A stretch of DNA of 64,000 nucleotides from Bacillus sp. 2205SS5-2 (GCF_037024155.1 NZ_JAYKTS010000013.1:1-64000); one strand, 5' to 3'. Numbered from the stretch's first letter, positions 46,034-55,519 are shown. Notes: generated from the letters alone by a model not told the origin. Numbers and translations: made by a program.

Positions 46034-46129
46034 CCCCTAAGATGTGATCACTAATTATGTATATGGAAAAGAGGTAAATAGCCTGTCATTTACTGGTAAG
46101 GAAGCACGAGAACCGTCCCGGTGCTTCCC
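46034..46129 (+). repeat. REP module M1, with half of the palindrome
   Basis: CCCTAAGATGTGATCACTAA (right palindrome arm only), GGAAAAGAGGTAAATAGCCT, CATTTACTGGTAAGGAAGC and the hairpin ending CCCGGTGCTTCCC. Confidence 0.75.
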
Positions 46130-46137
46130 TGTCTTTG

Positions 46138-46350
46138 AGTTGGTGCCGTTACTTACTCATTTCGACATTTTGGGGAGGTACTCCTTTTTTTAGTGTTTGG
46201 AAGCCTTGGGACAGTAAGGCTCATATTTATGAAATTGATTCAAGTGCAGTACCAGAAAACTTAAATGCAATAAAACTATATGAGAGACTTGGTTTTATGA
46301 AAACTGGTGAAATAATGTGGGGGGAAGTCGTATTGAAAATCCAACTATAA
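46138..46350 (+). pseudogene. C-terminal remnant of a GNAT acetyltransferase
   Basis: The last part of the frame, YEIDSSAVPENLNAIKLYER then LGFMKTGEIMWGEVVLKIQL, matches the end of GNAT acetyltransferases. The acetyl-CoA-binding region is missing and the left side meets the REP module. Confidence 0.65.
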
Positions 46351-46734
46351 CATGAGAATTATAGAAAATCTGTAATCAATATACATATAATACATGTTCC
46401 GTTAAATCCAGTGCTTGCTGAATAAATGGTAAGCGCTCTATGTAGATTTAGGGCAGTTAGTTATCTGGAATAAGGGATTCCTAATGTACAGAGACTACAG
46501 AAACTCCATAACTTACTCTTATTAAGAAAGTAATATCAATGCGGAAACCTAATTAAATGTAGTAAATTATTTTTACTGTCTTGATTTCTAAAGAAATGCA
46601 TGACATGTATTTACCCAATTTAACGCGTAATTAATAGTTGTGCATTTTTTTATTTGATTTCATTGCACTTGAATGAAGGTTCATTGTTTGACATATTATC
46701 AAGGTCTGAAGATATCACCTCTAACATGACGATG
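46351..46734. other. Gene-free stretch
   Basis: I see no gene, repeat or clear hairpin in this AT-rich interval. Confidence 0.5.
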
Positions 46735-47739
46735 CTAGTACAATGATCTTAATCTATTTTTAATACTATTTATAATCTTTTGTCCTGTATTTAGTTCTTC
46801 AAGAGTTATGTCCCACATAATTGTATCTATTGGCTGAGTTTGCTCATCGTTAGTAATTTTTATTGTAAGCACATTCGCACCGTCTAATGGAGTTTGAAAT
46901 GAAACACGCATGGTCTCTCCTCTGTTTGCTGATAATCCAATGTTATATATTACTGTCCCATCTGCAATAAAAAGGATGTCACTCCTTCCTTTGCCTACAG
47001 TATTGATAATATCGTCTGGTATAGCGACATAACCTGACAAATTAATATATTGCCCATTTAAGAGATACGAAAACTCATTCCTTCTTGCATTTTTTCTACT
47101 ATATAGGTTTATTTGTGGCGTAACCTTATTTTGTCCTAAGGAAAAACTAGATAGGCTTTCATCCCAGAGTACATCTCCATTTATTAATGTTAGTTCATTT
47201 AGAGCTTCGAATTCACCACTTCCTTTTTCTAAATAATGATTGATGTTTCCTACAATGGTCACAGTCCCAACTGAAATCAGAAAAGCTATTAGGGAAATTC
47301 TAAATATTCCATTAACTTTATTTCGATCATGCTGTACTAATTGCTGTGCCCAAAATCCTACAGCAGCGCCTAATGTATTAACAAGAATATCATCTATATC
47401 AAAAGAACCTAATCGAAGAAACATTTGTAAAGTTTCTAAAACTGTAATAGAAAAAAGAAATAAAATGATAAACCGAATAAAGTTACACCGAAATAGGAGT
47501 GGTATAACTACTCCAAATGGTAAAAAAGCGATAAAGTTGCCTAACTCAAAAAACCATATTTGAAAGTCCCTTCCCATTGGCAGGTGCAAAGGGATTCCTT
47601 TAGGTATTAGATTATATGCCAAGTTAGGGCTTCCAAAATAAGAAGATCTATTAAAGCCTATAAATAAGAGATAAAAGATTAATATTGTATATAATATTAA
47701 CAGTGCTAACGTTATTTTTCTTAACTTTCCAGTATACAA
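46735..47739 (-). CDS. VanZ-family membrane protein with C-terminal beta domain
   Basis: I prefer a TTG start at 47737-47739 (MYTGKLRKITLALLILYTIL) because GGAGAAAGG lies 9 nt before it; an ATG 12 codons upstream has no such site. The roughly 334-residue protein has a VanZ core of about five spans (LGNFIAFLPFGVVIPLLF, VLETLQMFLRLGSFDIDDIL, NTLGAAVGFWAQQL). A soluble C-terminal part (about 190-330) is suggestive of an NPCBM-type carbohydrate-binding fold (VPIPDD-like strands, DILFIADGTVIYNIGLSANR, NVLTIKITNDEQ). VanZ proteins are associated with glycopeptide sensitivity and surface polysaccharide; the fusion points to glycan contact. Confidence 0.75.
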   Translation of the reverse strand: MYTGKLRKITLALLILYTILIFYLLFIGFNRSSYFGSPNLAYNLIPKGIPLHLPMGRDFQIWFFELGNFIAFLPFGVVIPLLFRCNFIRFIILFLFSITVLETLQMFLRLGSFDIDDILVNTLGAAVGFWAQQLVQHDRNKVNGIFRISLIAFLISVGTVTIVGNINHYLEKGSGEFEALNELTLINGDVLWDESLSSFSLGQNKVTPQINLYSRKNARRNEFSYLLNGQYINLSGYVAIPDDIINTVGKGRSDILFIADGTVIYNIGLSANRGETMRVSFQTPLDGANVLTIKITNDEQTQPIDTIMWDITLEELNTGQKIINSIKNRLRSLY

Positions 47740-47845
47740 AGTAACAACCCTTTCTCCAAAAAAATGTGTATACATTAGCTTTACGTTTCCCCATTTTAAA
47801 AAAATAATAAATACTCACTAACGTGCGGATATCATATTTAATAAA

Positions 47846-48004
47846 GGCTGTTTTCGCAAAGATTGTTGCTTTTCACATTAGCTTAATATACTTGAAGTAG
47901 CTACATTTCGGTGCCCATTTCGTATAAAAAAAGGTTTGTTTGAAAAAAGTGACGATTTTCAAGCAGAAACGACTCTTATAGCAACAATCAATACGAAAAG
48001 AGCC
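47846..48004 (-). mobile_element. MITE with perfect 8-bp target duplication
   Basis: It begins GGCTGTTTTCGCAAAGATTG and ends CAATCAATACGAAAAGAGCC, flanked on both sides by TTAATAAA (47838-47845 and 48005-48012). The core (GTGCCCATTTCGTA) belongs to a family distinct from A and B. Confidence 0.88.
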
Positions 48005-48265
48005 TTAATAAATGTTCAATTCATTATTTTTTATCACATGTGTTGATTAACTAAATTTATCCAGTGTTTATTTTATTTATTCGCCTATGGAATGCTAGTA
48101 AATCTTTCAAACTAATTCTCCACTCAATCGGCACCTCATCACAAATAAACAGTATCATTATTCGTAAAAAATTCAAAAAATAAAATCACCATGAGGATGG
48201 GAATATGGTAAATTAAAGTAGGATAACGAAAGCGGTTTCGTTCTTGGCTTACATATACTTAATAT

Positions 48266-48307
48266 GGAAGCACGGGGACGGTTCTTGGAAGCACGGGGAC
48301 GGTTCTC
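48266..48307 (+). repeat. Tandem REP half-units
   Basis: GGAAGCACGGGGACGGTTCT is present twice in direct succession. Upstream at about 48226-48243 there is an AACGAAAGCGGTTTCGTT palindrome of cre-like appearance with no gene nearby. From 48012 to 48591 I see no other feature. Confidence 0.7.
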
Positions 48308-48591
48308 AGAGGGGTCAATCGGAAGTTTTGCGTGAAAAAGGCACATCTAGCGGATAAATGCTAGTTGTGTTGATCGGGTATTCCTTACGGCAAAATTTTT
48401 GATTGCCAAAGAAGAAGGAAGTCGCGGGCTAGGGTCTATGGGGATTCAATCGGCTGACCTCTTTGGTTTTTCTTGGTTTTGTCTTTTTTTTCGTCTATTT
48501 CTGATGATGTAAAGCTTGATTTTGGTTTTTTGGATATAACTTCCCCCTCCCCACTGAAGAGGCTTTTTAAAGAGATGAAGTTCAGGCGACA

Positions 48592-49734
48592 TCAGGGAGG
48601 ACCCTCCGCCGCCGAATTCATCAATTGTGTTTTTTTACAGGCCGGACATAAAAGAACATCTTTTTTCAAGAGAAGGCTCACGATTTCAATCGTACTCAAT
48701 CCTTCAAAAATCGGTTGGTAGACAAGGCTTTTGGTTAGTTTTCGGCAAAGAGTGAGTTTGGTTTTTTTATTTCGGTTGGCGAGTAACCCATAATGTCGAA
48801 TCTTCACAAATCCTTTCGGGAGAACATGCATAAGAAATCGCCGAATAAACTCCTTCGTTTTCATTGTCACCTTCTTTTTTTGGTTGTTTTTTTTATAATC
48901 TTTTACGGCGATTGTAATGGTTTCTTTTTCAGTTGATACCATTCGTTGATTGGAAATCGCAATACGATGGGTGCAACGACCTAAGTACTCAACCACGGCT
49001 AAAGGACCCGAAAACGTTCGTTTGGTATAGCTATACCAATTGAGTGCGTAACACTCATCGATGAGTTCTTGAAAATGGTTCGGGTTCTGATATCGTTGGG
49101 ATTCATTATAAAATTTCAGCTCATTTTGTTGATGATATTGCTTCAAATAATAGAGAAATTTTCCGCGAAACTTTTTTGAAAGTACTTTGACTGGGATAAA
49201 GAATTTTTTACTGGTTGTTCGCCATTTGTTTTGTTTAGAAAGCCCTCCAGCTAAGACGACGGTATGAATATGGGGATGAAAGTGTAAATTTTGTCCCCAT
49301 GTATGCAAAACGGAGAAAAATCCAATTTGCGCCCCCAAGTATTTCTCATCTTGAGCTAGTTCCGTTAAGGTTTCAGCTACGGATTTATACATCAAATCAT
49401 AGAGTCATTTTTGATTGTGATAGATGATCATATGCAGTTGTTCGGGCATGGTAAAAACCACATGGAAGTAAGGAGCGTTTAGAATATCTTTCTTTCGCTT
49501 ATCGACCCAAACCGCCTTATTCACTCCTTGGCAGGAAGGGCAGTGACGATTGCGGCAGGAATTATATCGGACTTCTGTATGACCACATTCCCCACAACCA
49601 TAGGCATTTCCACCAAGTGCGGCTGTTCTGCATCTCATCAGGGCTTTCGCAGCTTTCGCTTGTTCCATCGAGGGAGAATATTTTTCTTTATAGGATGGAT
49701 AAGAGGATTGAAAGATATCTTGTACGGTCGTCAT
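48592..49734 (-). pseudogene. IS91-family (Y2) transposase with in-frame stop
   Basis: One frame of about 380 codons is interrupted by a single TGA at 49405. The N-terminal part (49734-49405) has the zinc-binding domain (YGCGECGHTEVRYNSCRNRH, CPSCQG). The rest continues YDLMYKSVAETLTELAQDEK with the HUH motif HFHPHIHTVVLAGG. In the active-site helix YLGRCTHRIAISNQRM the second Tyr of the usual YxxxY pair is Cys. The gene is therefore doubly damaged. Its start overlaps the integrase stop by four bases (ATGA). Confidence 0.85.
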
Positions 49735-50619
49735 TCTTCCAAATCTCCGTCCGGATCAAGTGGACTCTTCACGCCCATTAAGCTTTTGGACGTCATATGA
49801 AGATACGTTAAGGTGGTTTGGAGTCGTTTATGCCCCAACATTTGTTGAATGAAAACTGGATCAACCCCATTTTCCAAGGAATGGGTAGAAAAACAGTGCC
49901 TTAGGGTATGAGCTGAAATTCGGGAATCTAAAGCTAACCGGTTTCGAGTTTTAATTAAGGTATTTTTGATTGTTTTCACACTTATGTGGTCTTGTTGATT
50001 TTGACCAGGGAATAGCCAGTCGTTTGGTGTATAGGGGAATAGAAGCGAAGGAGCTCTTAAAATATTCACGTAGAACGTGCAGAGCTGCCTGCGATAAAAT
50101 GGTGTATCGACTGGTATCGTGTTTGGCTTTTTCGACACGAATGCGCATCGTTTGACTACATATATCACGTATCTTTAATTGAGCCACCTCGCTTACTCGT
50201 AAACCACTGCCATAAAGAAGCATAATCATCGCTTTATGCTTCACATTTTCGACATTTTCGATGAGGAAAAGGATCTCTTCTTTTGGTGGAATGACGGGAA
50301 AACTCGTCTCTCTTTTCATTCGAGGAATCTTTTGCGTATTCCATTCTTGTTCAAGCACAAACGTGTAGAAGAGTTTAATAGCCGAAATATAGTTGTTAAT
50401 CGTACCTGGAGAGAGTTGCTTGTCTCTTTTTAAGTGAAGAATATAGTGTTGAATGTCTTCAATGGTCATTTCTTCTACAGAACGATCGATCCCGTTTAAA
50501 TAAGTGATAAAACTCTGTATTCTTCTCGAGTAAGATTCTCGAGAAGAAGCAGGTGTTCCTTTCAAATCAAAGTACAACTCTATTTTTTGTTTATAGGTTT
50601 TCATTTCATTTCCCTCCAT
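49731..50619 (-). pseudogene. Tyrosine recombinase (XerC/integrase-like) with frameshift
   Basis: Two overlapping frames make one integrase. The first (50619 to about 50060) has the SAM-like N-domain (SSRESYSRRIQSFITYLNGI) and the first catalytic Arg (MIMLLYGSGLRVSEVAQLKI). The second (to 49731) has SAHTLRHCFSTHSLENGVD (HxxR) and MLGHKRLQTTLTYLHMTS (His and Tyr nucleophile). They are joined by one extra base near 50058-50062 after VLREYF. All catalytic residues are otherwise present. It pairs with the downstream IS91-type transposase as one element of about 2 kb. Confidence 0.85.
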
Positions 50620-50727
50620 CTATTTATTCGTTTTCATGTGGCCACTGAATAAATAGAGGAAGGGTGGGGCTCGGCTTAATGGGTTAAAATGAGGATGTTT
50701 TTTACTAGAGTTACATGATATACTATT

Positions 50728-50808
50728 CATACGAAAAAGGATGCCTTTCTTTTTTGGATTGTTTGGTTTGGCGATTAAACAATACCATAAAAAGTGCATC
50801 CCTTTTTC
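50728..50808. repeat. Long-range inverted repeat
   Basis: ACGAAAAAGGATGC (50728-50741) pairs with GCATCCCTTTTTCGT (about 50793-50808), with one bulged base and a roughly 50-nt loop. It lies beyond the integrase end of the IS91-like element. Confidence 0.45.
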
Positions 50809-50888
50809 GTTTTTTTATGTTCTTTTTGTGTTTTTTCTGTTTTTTGAATGTTTTTAAGCCATCGCGATTAGCGATTTCGTTCTTCTCA

Positions 50889-51062
50889 TGCTTCCTTACC
50901 AGTTAATGACAGGCTGTTTGCCGCTTTGCCACCTCCATAGTTAGTGAGCGCATCTTAGGGTATGCTCACTAACTATTTGACGCTTACCCTATAACTAAGC
51001 CCCCAGAATAATGAAAGATAAATTGAAAAAAAGGAAGCACGAGATCCGTCCCGATGCTTCCC
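50889..51062 (-). repeat. REP module M1 (diverged) plus a second REP hairpin
   Basis: At 50889-50984: GCTTCCTTACCAGTTAATGA, GCCACCTCCATAGTTAGTGA and CTCACTAACTAT, the inverted form of module M1 with a diverged palindrome. At 51032-51062: GGAAGCACGAGATCCGTCCC then GATGCTTCCC. This fills most of 50620-51205. Confidence 0.7.
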
Positions 51063-51205
51063 AACTAATTTTAAAAATTATCCCTTTGAGTTAATTTGGT
51101 CACTTAGTTTTATAACAGAAAAGAAAAAGGGCAGCCGTAGGAAGCTCTTAATAAAAAACAAGCACCGTTACTTGAATAAGAAAGAGTATGTTTTTACTTT
51201 TAATC

Positions 51206-51646
51206 TCAATGTTCAAATGATTGAATAAGGCTTTCCAACTCAAAAATCTCGCCTTTTATAAAACTTCCTAATTTCCTTGTGAAATCATCTATTTGACTAA
51301 TGACCGTAACAAGAAAAAAAGTCGCACGCACACTATAAGGGCTTGTATTCTTATTATCAGCAGTTACTTCAACTCCTACATATCCTCGATTACCATATAA
51401 AAAGAATCGCATAGATAGAAAATGACTTACATTATCTGCTTCTTCCCCAGTAACCCATATAAATTCCTCTTGTTTAAAGCTCGCAAAGTCGATTACTCCC
51501 TTTCTTAATTCCTCTAGTTCTTCATTATCTGTATATATATCAATGTTCACGCTGCAATGACCTGTACAGAAATCTAAATTCAGTTCAAAGAAACTATCAT
51601 CATCATCAATCCAAATTTTTTGTATTTTCACACTTGGTTCAGGCAT
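51206..51646 (-). CDS. Hypothetical protein, possible immunity-type
   Basis: The 146-residue protein is not recognised. AAGGGG lies 9 nt before the ATG, supporting a real gene. It is acidic and predicted alpha/beta: VKIQKIWIDDDDSFFELNLD, a CTGHCSVNIDIYTDNEELEE segment, and a C-terminal helix (QIDDFTRKLGSFIKGEIFEL). There is no signal or membrane span. Small acidic single-domain proteins of this kind are common as immunity proteins next to polymorphic toxins, and an RHS relic lies 10 kb away, but this is only a guess. Confidence 0.6.
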   Translation of the reverse strand: MPEPSVKIQKIWIDDDDSFFELNLDFCTGHCSVNIDIYTDNEELEELRKGVIDFASFKQEEFIWVTGEEADNVSHFLSMRFFLYGNRGYVGVEVTADNKNTSPYSVRATFFLVTVISQIDDFTRKLGSFIKGEIFELESLIQSFEH

Positions 51647-51807
51647 CTATTATTCCCCTTGGTGGTTGTTATTTGTATATATTCTATAACACGGGACTAT
51701 AATTTTAACTTTAATTCCCCCAAAAAAAGGAGCGATTCCCCTTGTTTAGCAATCGCACCCGTTACTTTAAGTACAAGACTTCACAATCTTTTGCTTTGAG
51801 AATTAAT

Positions 51808-52095
51808 TTAGAAATATAATTTCTTTTTGATGCTTAATCGTGGCTTCGTAATTAATTTGGCTTTCGCAATTCCTCTCTTAAATCTTACATTGTTTAACCA
51901 ATCAATAATTGCATTTGCATCGTAATTTGGACAATATTTTTCGCCATTTTCGTAAGTCCAATATTTTGTATTCTTCTCCTCATCAAAAATCCACGTTTCA
52001 AAGTCGTTTCTAATTCGATTAATCTTCCTACCAACTTTTGTTGAACAAGAAATGTATTGAATAAAATTGTTACCAAAGTCAATTTCAATAATCAC
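51808..52095 (-). CDS. Hypothetical small protein
   Basis: The 95-residue product starts with GTG, 12 nt after AAGGAG, slightly long spacing. It reads as a small alpha/beta domain (MIIEIDFGNNFIQYISCSTK, IIDWLNNVRFKRGIAKAKLI) with basic C-terminus. I do not recognise the family. It lies beside the other hypothetical gene, both on the minus strand. Confidence 0.5.
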   Translation of the reverse strand: MIIEIDFGNNFIQYISCSTKVGRKINRIRNDFETWIFDEEKNTKYWTYENGEKYCPNYDANAIIDWLNNVRFKRGIAKAKLITKPRLSIKKKLYF

Positions 52096-52288
52096 TCAGA
52101 GTTCCAACTCCTTTAAAAACGTCTCGATTATTACAGAAACGCACCCTTTAGTTTAAAGAAATCATTCGATGAACTTTAGATTTTACACAACTATTTGATT
52201 AAGTATTAACCCTAAAATTACAAACCCAACAATAAAAGCACCTATGTGAATTAAAATCTTATATCTCAACTTAATTTTTAATAAGAAA

Positions 52289-53832
52289 CTCAACTTTCAG
52301 AGTTGAATACGAACTCTAAAGCCTAATGGCTGCGTGGATGGTATCAAATTCAATATAAATTTGTTTTTCTTTGATTTTTATGTGCAGACAAAAAGAAAGA
52401 CACCTATTTCTTTGGTAAAATAAAGGCGACTAAACCAATTTACAGAAGAAAGGTGTCACCATTATGTTATCGAAAAAATCGTCTTTTGTCCATCTGTCAA
52501 AAGCTATGAAAAACAGCTTTTCCGAATTAAATGTGGGTAAGCATTTACGTAACGCTGGCATTACAAAAAAACTTGGATTTTCATGCCTCACTATTTTTCA
52601 ACTATTGTTTCTATTAGTTTTTGAGCACCGGAACTGGTACCATGCTTGTTTTAGTAAAAAGGCCATTGATCTTCCAAGTAAAGATGTGATTTATGATTTT
52701 TTAAAAGTGCCGACATTTAACTGGCGTAAGTTCTTATCGTCTCTTTCGTTTGAAACTACTCAACGTTTTCAAAAGTTAACTTCATCAAACAGAGTGTCTG
52801 TTTTTATTTTAGATGACTCTGTTTATTCACGGAATCGCAGTAAGAAGGTCGAGTTACTCGCACGCATTCATGACCATGTGACACATAAATTTGTCAAAGG
52901 ATTCTCAATGCTAACGCTAGGTTGGTCAGACGGATTTTCGTTTGTACCTGTAGACTTTGCTCTCCTCAGCTCAGCGAAAAAAGAAAATCGTTATTGTGAA
53001 ATGGATTCTACTATCGATGAAAGAACCTCAGGTTTTAAACGCCGTGCGGAAGCTATACAATCTAAGCCTGATGTGGCAGCTAATCTTATTCAAAACGCAT
53101 TACATAAAGGCATAGTTGCTGATTATGTTTTAATGGATACCTGGTTTACACATGCCCCTTTAATTGAATCGATTACAGAAAAAGGATTGTTTGTGATCGG
53201 GATGGTCAAACGATTGAAACAGCGCTACCTATACAATGACAAACGTTTGAAGCTAGATGAATTGTTTAAATTTGTACGACCTACCCTTCAAAAAAAGGAT
53301 CTTTTAGGGTCTATTCAAGTACGTCTTCAAACGGATAAGCAGACTCCTATTAAAATTGTTTTTGTCAGAAATCGCAATAAGAAGAGCGAATGGTTAGCCA
53401 TTTTGAGTACAGATACGACTCTATCCGACGAAGAAATTGTAAGAATTTACGGAATGCGTTGGGACATCGAAACTTTCTTCAAGTGCACGAAGTCATTGTT
53501 GAAGCTTGCGAAAGAATTTCAAGGTAGATCCTACGATTCCATGATTAGTCACACAACATTAGTGTTCACACGCTATATTCTTCTTGAATGGAGCAGAAGA
53601 AATGAACAAGATCCCAAAACGATTGGTTGTCTCTTTTACTTGATGTGTGAAGATGTTAAAGACCTAGATATGTTTACCGCATTACAACAGTTACTAGAAC
53701 TATTTGAAACACTGGCGAAGGGCACAGTTTCTTTAAGCACGGAAACATTAAAAAGTCAATTACTGCATTGGTTTGAGTCCTTGCCAAGTTATATCAAGGG
53801 GTCATTGAGTTTTTCTATGTCCGAAAGTTGAG
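52289..53832 (+). mobile_element. IS4-superfamily insertion sequence
   Basis: Short inverted repeats CTCAACTTTC (52289-52298) and its complement GAAAGTTGAG (53823-53832) bound a 1544-bp segment with one transposase gene whose stop codon lies within the right repeat. I could not identify a clear target duplication. Confidence 0.75.
52464..53831 (+). CDS. IS4-family transposase (distinct subgroup)
   Basis: The 455-residue DDE transposase starts behind AAAGGTG. Catalytic motifs: VFILDDSVYSRNRSKKVE (first Asp), DYVLMDTWFTHAPLIE (second Asp) and IYGMRWDIETFFKCTKSLLK (Glu in Y-R-E-K). It appears complete and lacks close similarity to the transposase at 44150, so it represents a second IS lineage. 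The stop codon is inside the terminal inverted repeat. Confidence 0.9.
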   Translation: MLSKKSSFVHLSKAMKNSFSELNVGKHLRNAGITKKLGFSCLTIFQLLFLLVFEHRNWYHACFSKKAIDLPSKDVIYDFLKVPTFNWRKFLSSLSFETTQRFQKLTSSNRVSVFILDDSVYSRNRSKKVELLARIHDHVTHKFVKGFSMLTLGWSDGFSFVPVDFALLSSAKKENRYCEMDSTIDERTSGFKRRAEAIQSKPDVAANLIQNALHKGIVADYVLMDTWFTHAPLIESITEKGLFVIGMVKRLKQRYLYNDKRLKLDELFKFVRPTLQKKDLLGSIQVRLQTDKQTPIKIVFVRNRNKKSEWLAILSTDTTLSDEEIVRIYGMRWDIETFFKCTKSLLKLAKEFQGRSYDSMISHTTLVFTRYILLEWSRRNEQDPKTIGCLFYLMCEDVKDLDMFTALQQLLELFETLAKGTVSLSTETLKSQLLHWFESLPSYIKGSLSFSMSES

Positions 53833-53835
53833 TAA

Positions 53836-54574
53836 TTAATAGTTTTGCAAAAAGGTGAAAATTTCAGGAACTCTTTCTTTAAAAAACTTGTAACTGTGTT
53901 CACCACCATTGATGATTTTACCTTTTACAATGGTGTTTTTCTCTCAAGATCTCAAATACAGCTTTGTTGCTATCTGAAAATACTCGATTAATCCTTTCAC
54001 CTTTTCCTTCTTTATCGCCCCAATCTAAGTAAACACTCTCAATTGGTGACAAGTCCGAATTCTTAATCAATTCTTCTATATCTTCTTGATTACGCCAAAA
54101 AGCTGGCGATATGGCTATAACTTTTTTGAATATTTGAGGATATCGGCACGCAGCATAAATAGATATGAGTCCCCCTAACGAAATACCACCAATTGATGTA
54201 CAATCTTCTATTGTGCGGTACTTGTTATCAATTAAGGGTTTCAATTCGTCTATTATGAAATCAACATATTTTGGTCCTTTTCCACCTAAGTTACATTGAT
54301 AACCTAATATTTTCTCGCTGTACTTCCCATTAATCCAAGGGCAATATTCATTTACTCGTTCTTCGCTATTCTGGTCAATGCCTACAACAATAACCTCTAA
54401 ATCATTTTCATCTAAATAATCTTCAAGTGATAAAGATATTCCACCGATTGCACCTGTATCCCGAAAGACATTTTGTCCATCGTGCATATATAATACTGGA
54501 TATCTAACCTCACCTTTAGGGTAGCTCTTAGGAAGATAAACTCTGATATTTCTATCTTCATTAAAAGAATTCAT
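53836..54574 (-). pseudogene. Alpha/beta-hydrolase esterase with frameshift near the C-terminus
   Basis: The main frame (54574 to 53918) is an esterase of the PF00756 type: NIRVYLPKSYPKGEVRYPVL, YMHDGQNVFRD, and nucleophile elbow SIGGISLGGLIS. It ends abruptly at REKHHCKR; the adjacent frame continues NTIVKGKIINGGEHSYKFFK with the expected catalytic His in GGEHSY and ends at 53836. One extra A in an A5 tract near 53938-53945 explains the break. The start has no clear ribosome binding site. The IS at 52289-53832 ends 4 bp from the true stop. The substrate is unknown. Confidence 0.8.
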
Positions 54575-54862
54575 ATATACAGAAAAAAATTCTTAACAAG
54601 ATACAACCCCCAACCTCTATTATTTTATTAAAAAGTCTTACTCTACAATCCTGCCACAATCGCTCAATTCCATTTATTTCAAAACAAAGCCTCTTACTCA
54701 ACCTTTTCTTGAAAGAAAAGACGTAATTCCTTAGTGTGGAATTACGCCCGATTAATGAAGGTCGTTCTTCAACGTTTACGCTGCTATGATATTACTGAAT
54801 TGCTCCGAGATTGAGGAAGAAAGTATAAATCTATAATCTACTCACGTCATCTTCAAACACTA

Positions 54863-55519
54863 TTAGAGCGTCTCATCTAATTTCCGCATCTTTGATTGAG
54901 AAATCAAATAAACAGTGCCTAAAACGTCGATACTGTTCCCCTTTACCCGTACAGCACAATCTTTGTTTGATGCATAAATATCTATTTCTTCCGACAGGGG
55001 AGAAAGTTCGTTTTGAACCATCGCCATATTATTTTCAAGATCAAAATGAGAGAGGACAGAAAAAGGATCAAGACCGATCCCTTCGTAAACAGAGCTCAAT
55101 TCAACGTTATTTCCAAGGTTTTTCGAGCATAACCATTTAGCGGACATGTTAATTGCACCAGCGCTTGCTCCCATCACAACGGCGCTGCTTTTTAAAATGG
55201 AACCTACTAACTCATATTCTTTCAAAAAAACATTTTGCTTAACAATATCTCCACCCAACAAGAAAATCACCGAAGCATTTTGAATTTTCGCTTGAGCCTC
55301 TTCCTTATGTACTCGATAATTAATCAAATGATAGTCATCAAACAAAATGCCAGCCTGATTGAGCCAAGAGCGTTCAGTAGCACCATTATCTTCAAAAGTA
55401 GATGGATTCGTGCTAATCATAACAAGCGATTTCCTATCAGTTATATCCTCTTCTAACCGCCTGCCCAGTGTTTCTGGGAAGAAATTGTTAAACCAACCTA
55501 AATAATATCGTGTCTTCAT
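54863..55519 (-). CDS. Peptidase S51-family protein
   Basis: The 218-residue protein starts at an ATG behind GGGGGAC. It has the class I glutamine-amidotransferase-like fold of S51 peptidases (dipeptidase E, cyanophycinase): FLLGGDIVKQNVFLKEYEL, the nucleophile elbow VVMGASAGAINMSAKW with catalytic Ser, and SVLSHFDLENN with the likely His. The substrate is not predictable, although N-terminal Asp dipeptides are typical. It lies between a frameshifted esterase and a DJ-1 homologue, each with its own spacing, so an operon is not evident. Confidence 0.82.
   Translation of the reverse strand: MKTRYYLGWFNNFFPETLGRRLEEDITDRKSLVMISTNPSTFEDNGATERSWLNQAGILFDDYHLINYRVHKEEAQAKIQNASVIFLLGGDIVKQNVFLKEYELVGSILKSSAVVMGASAGAINMSAKWLCSKNLGNNVELSSVYEGIGLDPFSVLSHFDLENNMAMVQNELSPLSEEIDIYASNKDCAVRVKGNSIDVLGTVYLISQSKMRKLDETL

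Noticed and set aside
48226..48243. Palindrome AACGAAAGCGGTTTCGTT resembling a CcpA cre site
   Set aside because: No gene starts nearby, so a regulatory role cannot be supported.
51300..51335. GTCGCACGCACACTATAAGG resembling a CRISPR repeat start
   Set aside because: Lies inside a coding frame, and only the first seven bases match the type I-C repeat.
54722..54748. Hairpin CGTAATTCC/GGAATTACG as a possible riboswitch
   Set aside because: A lone short stem with no conserved aptamer blocks and no gene directly downstream.
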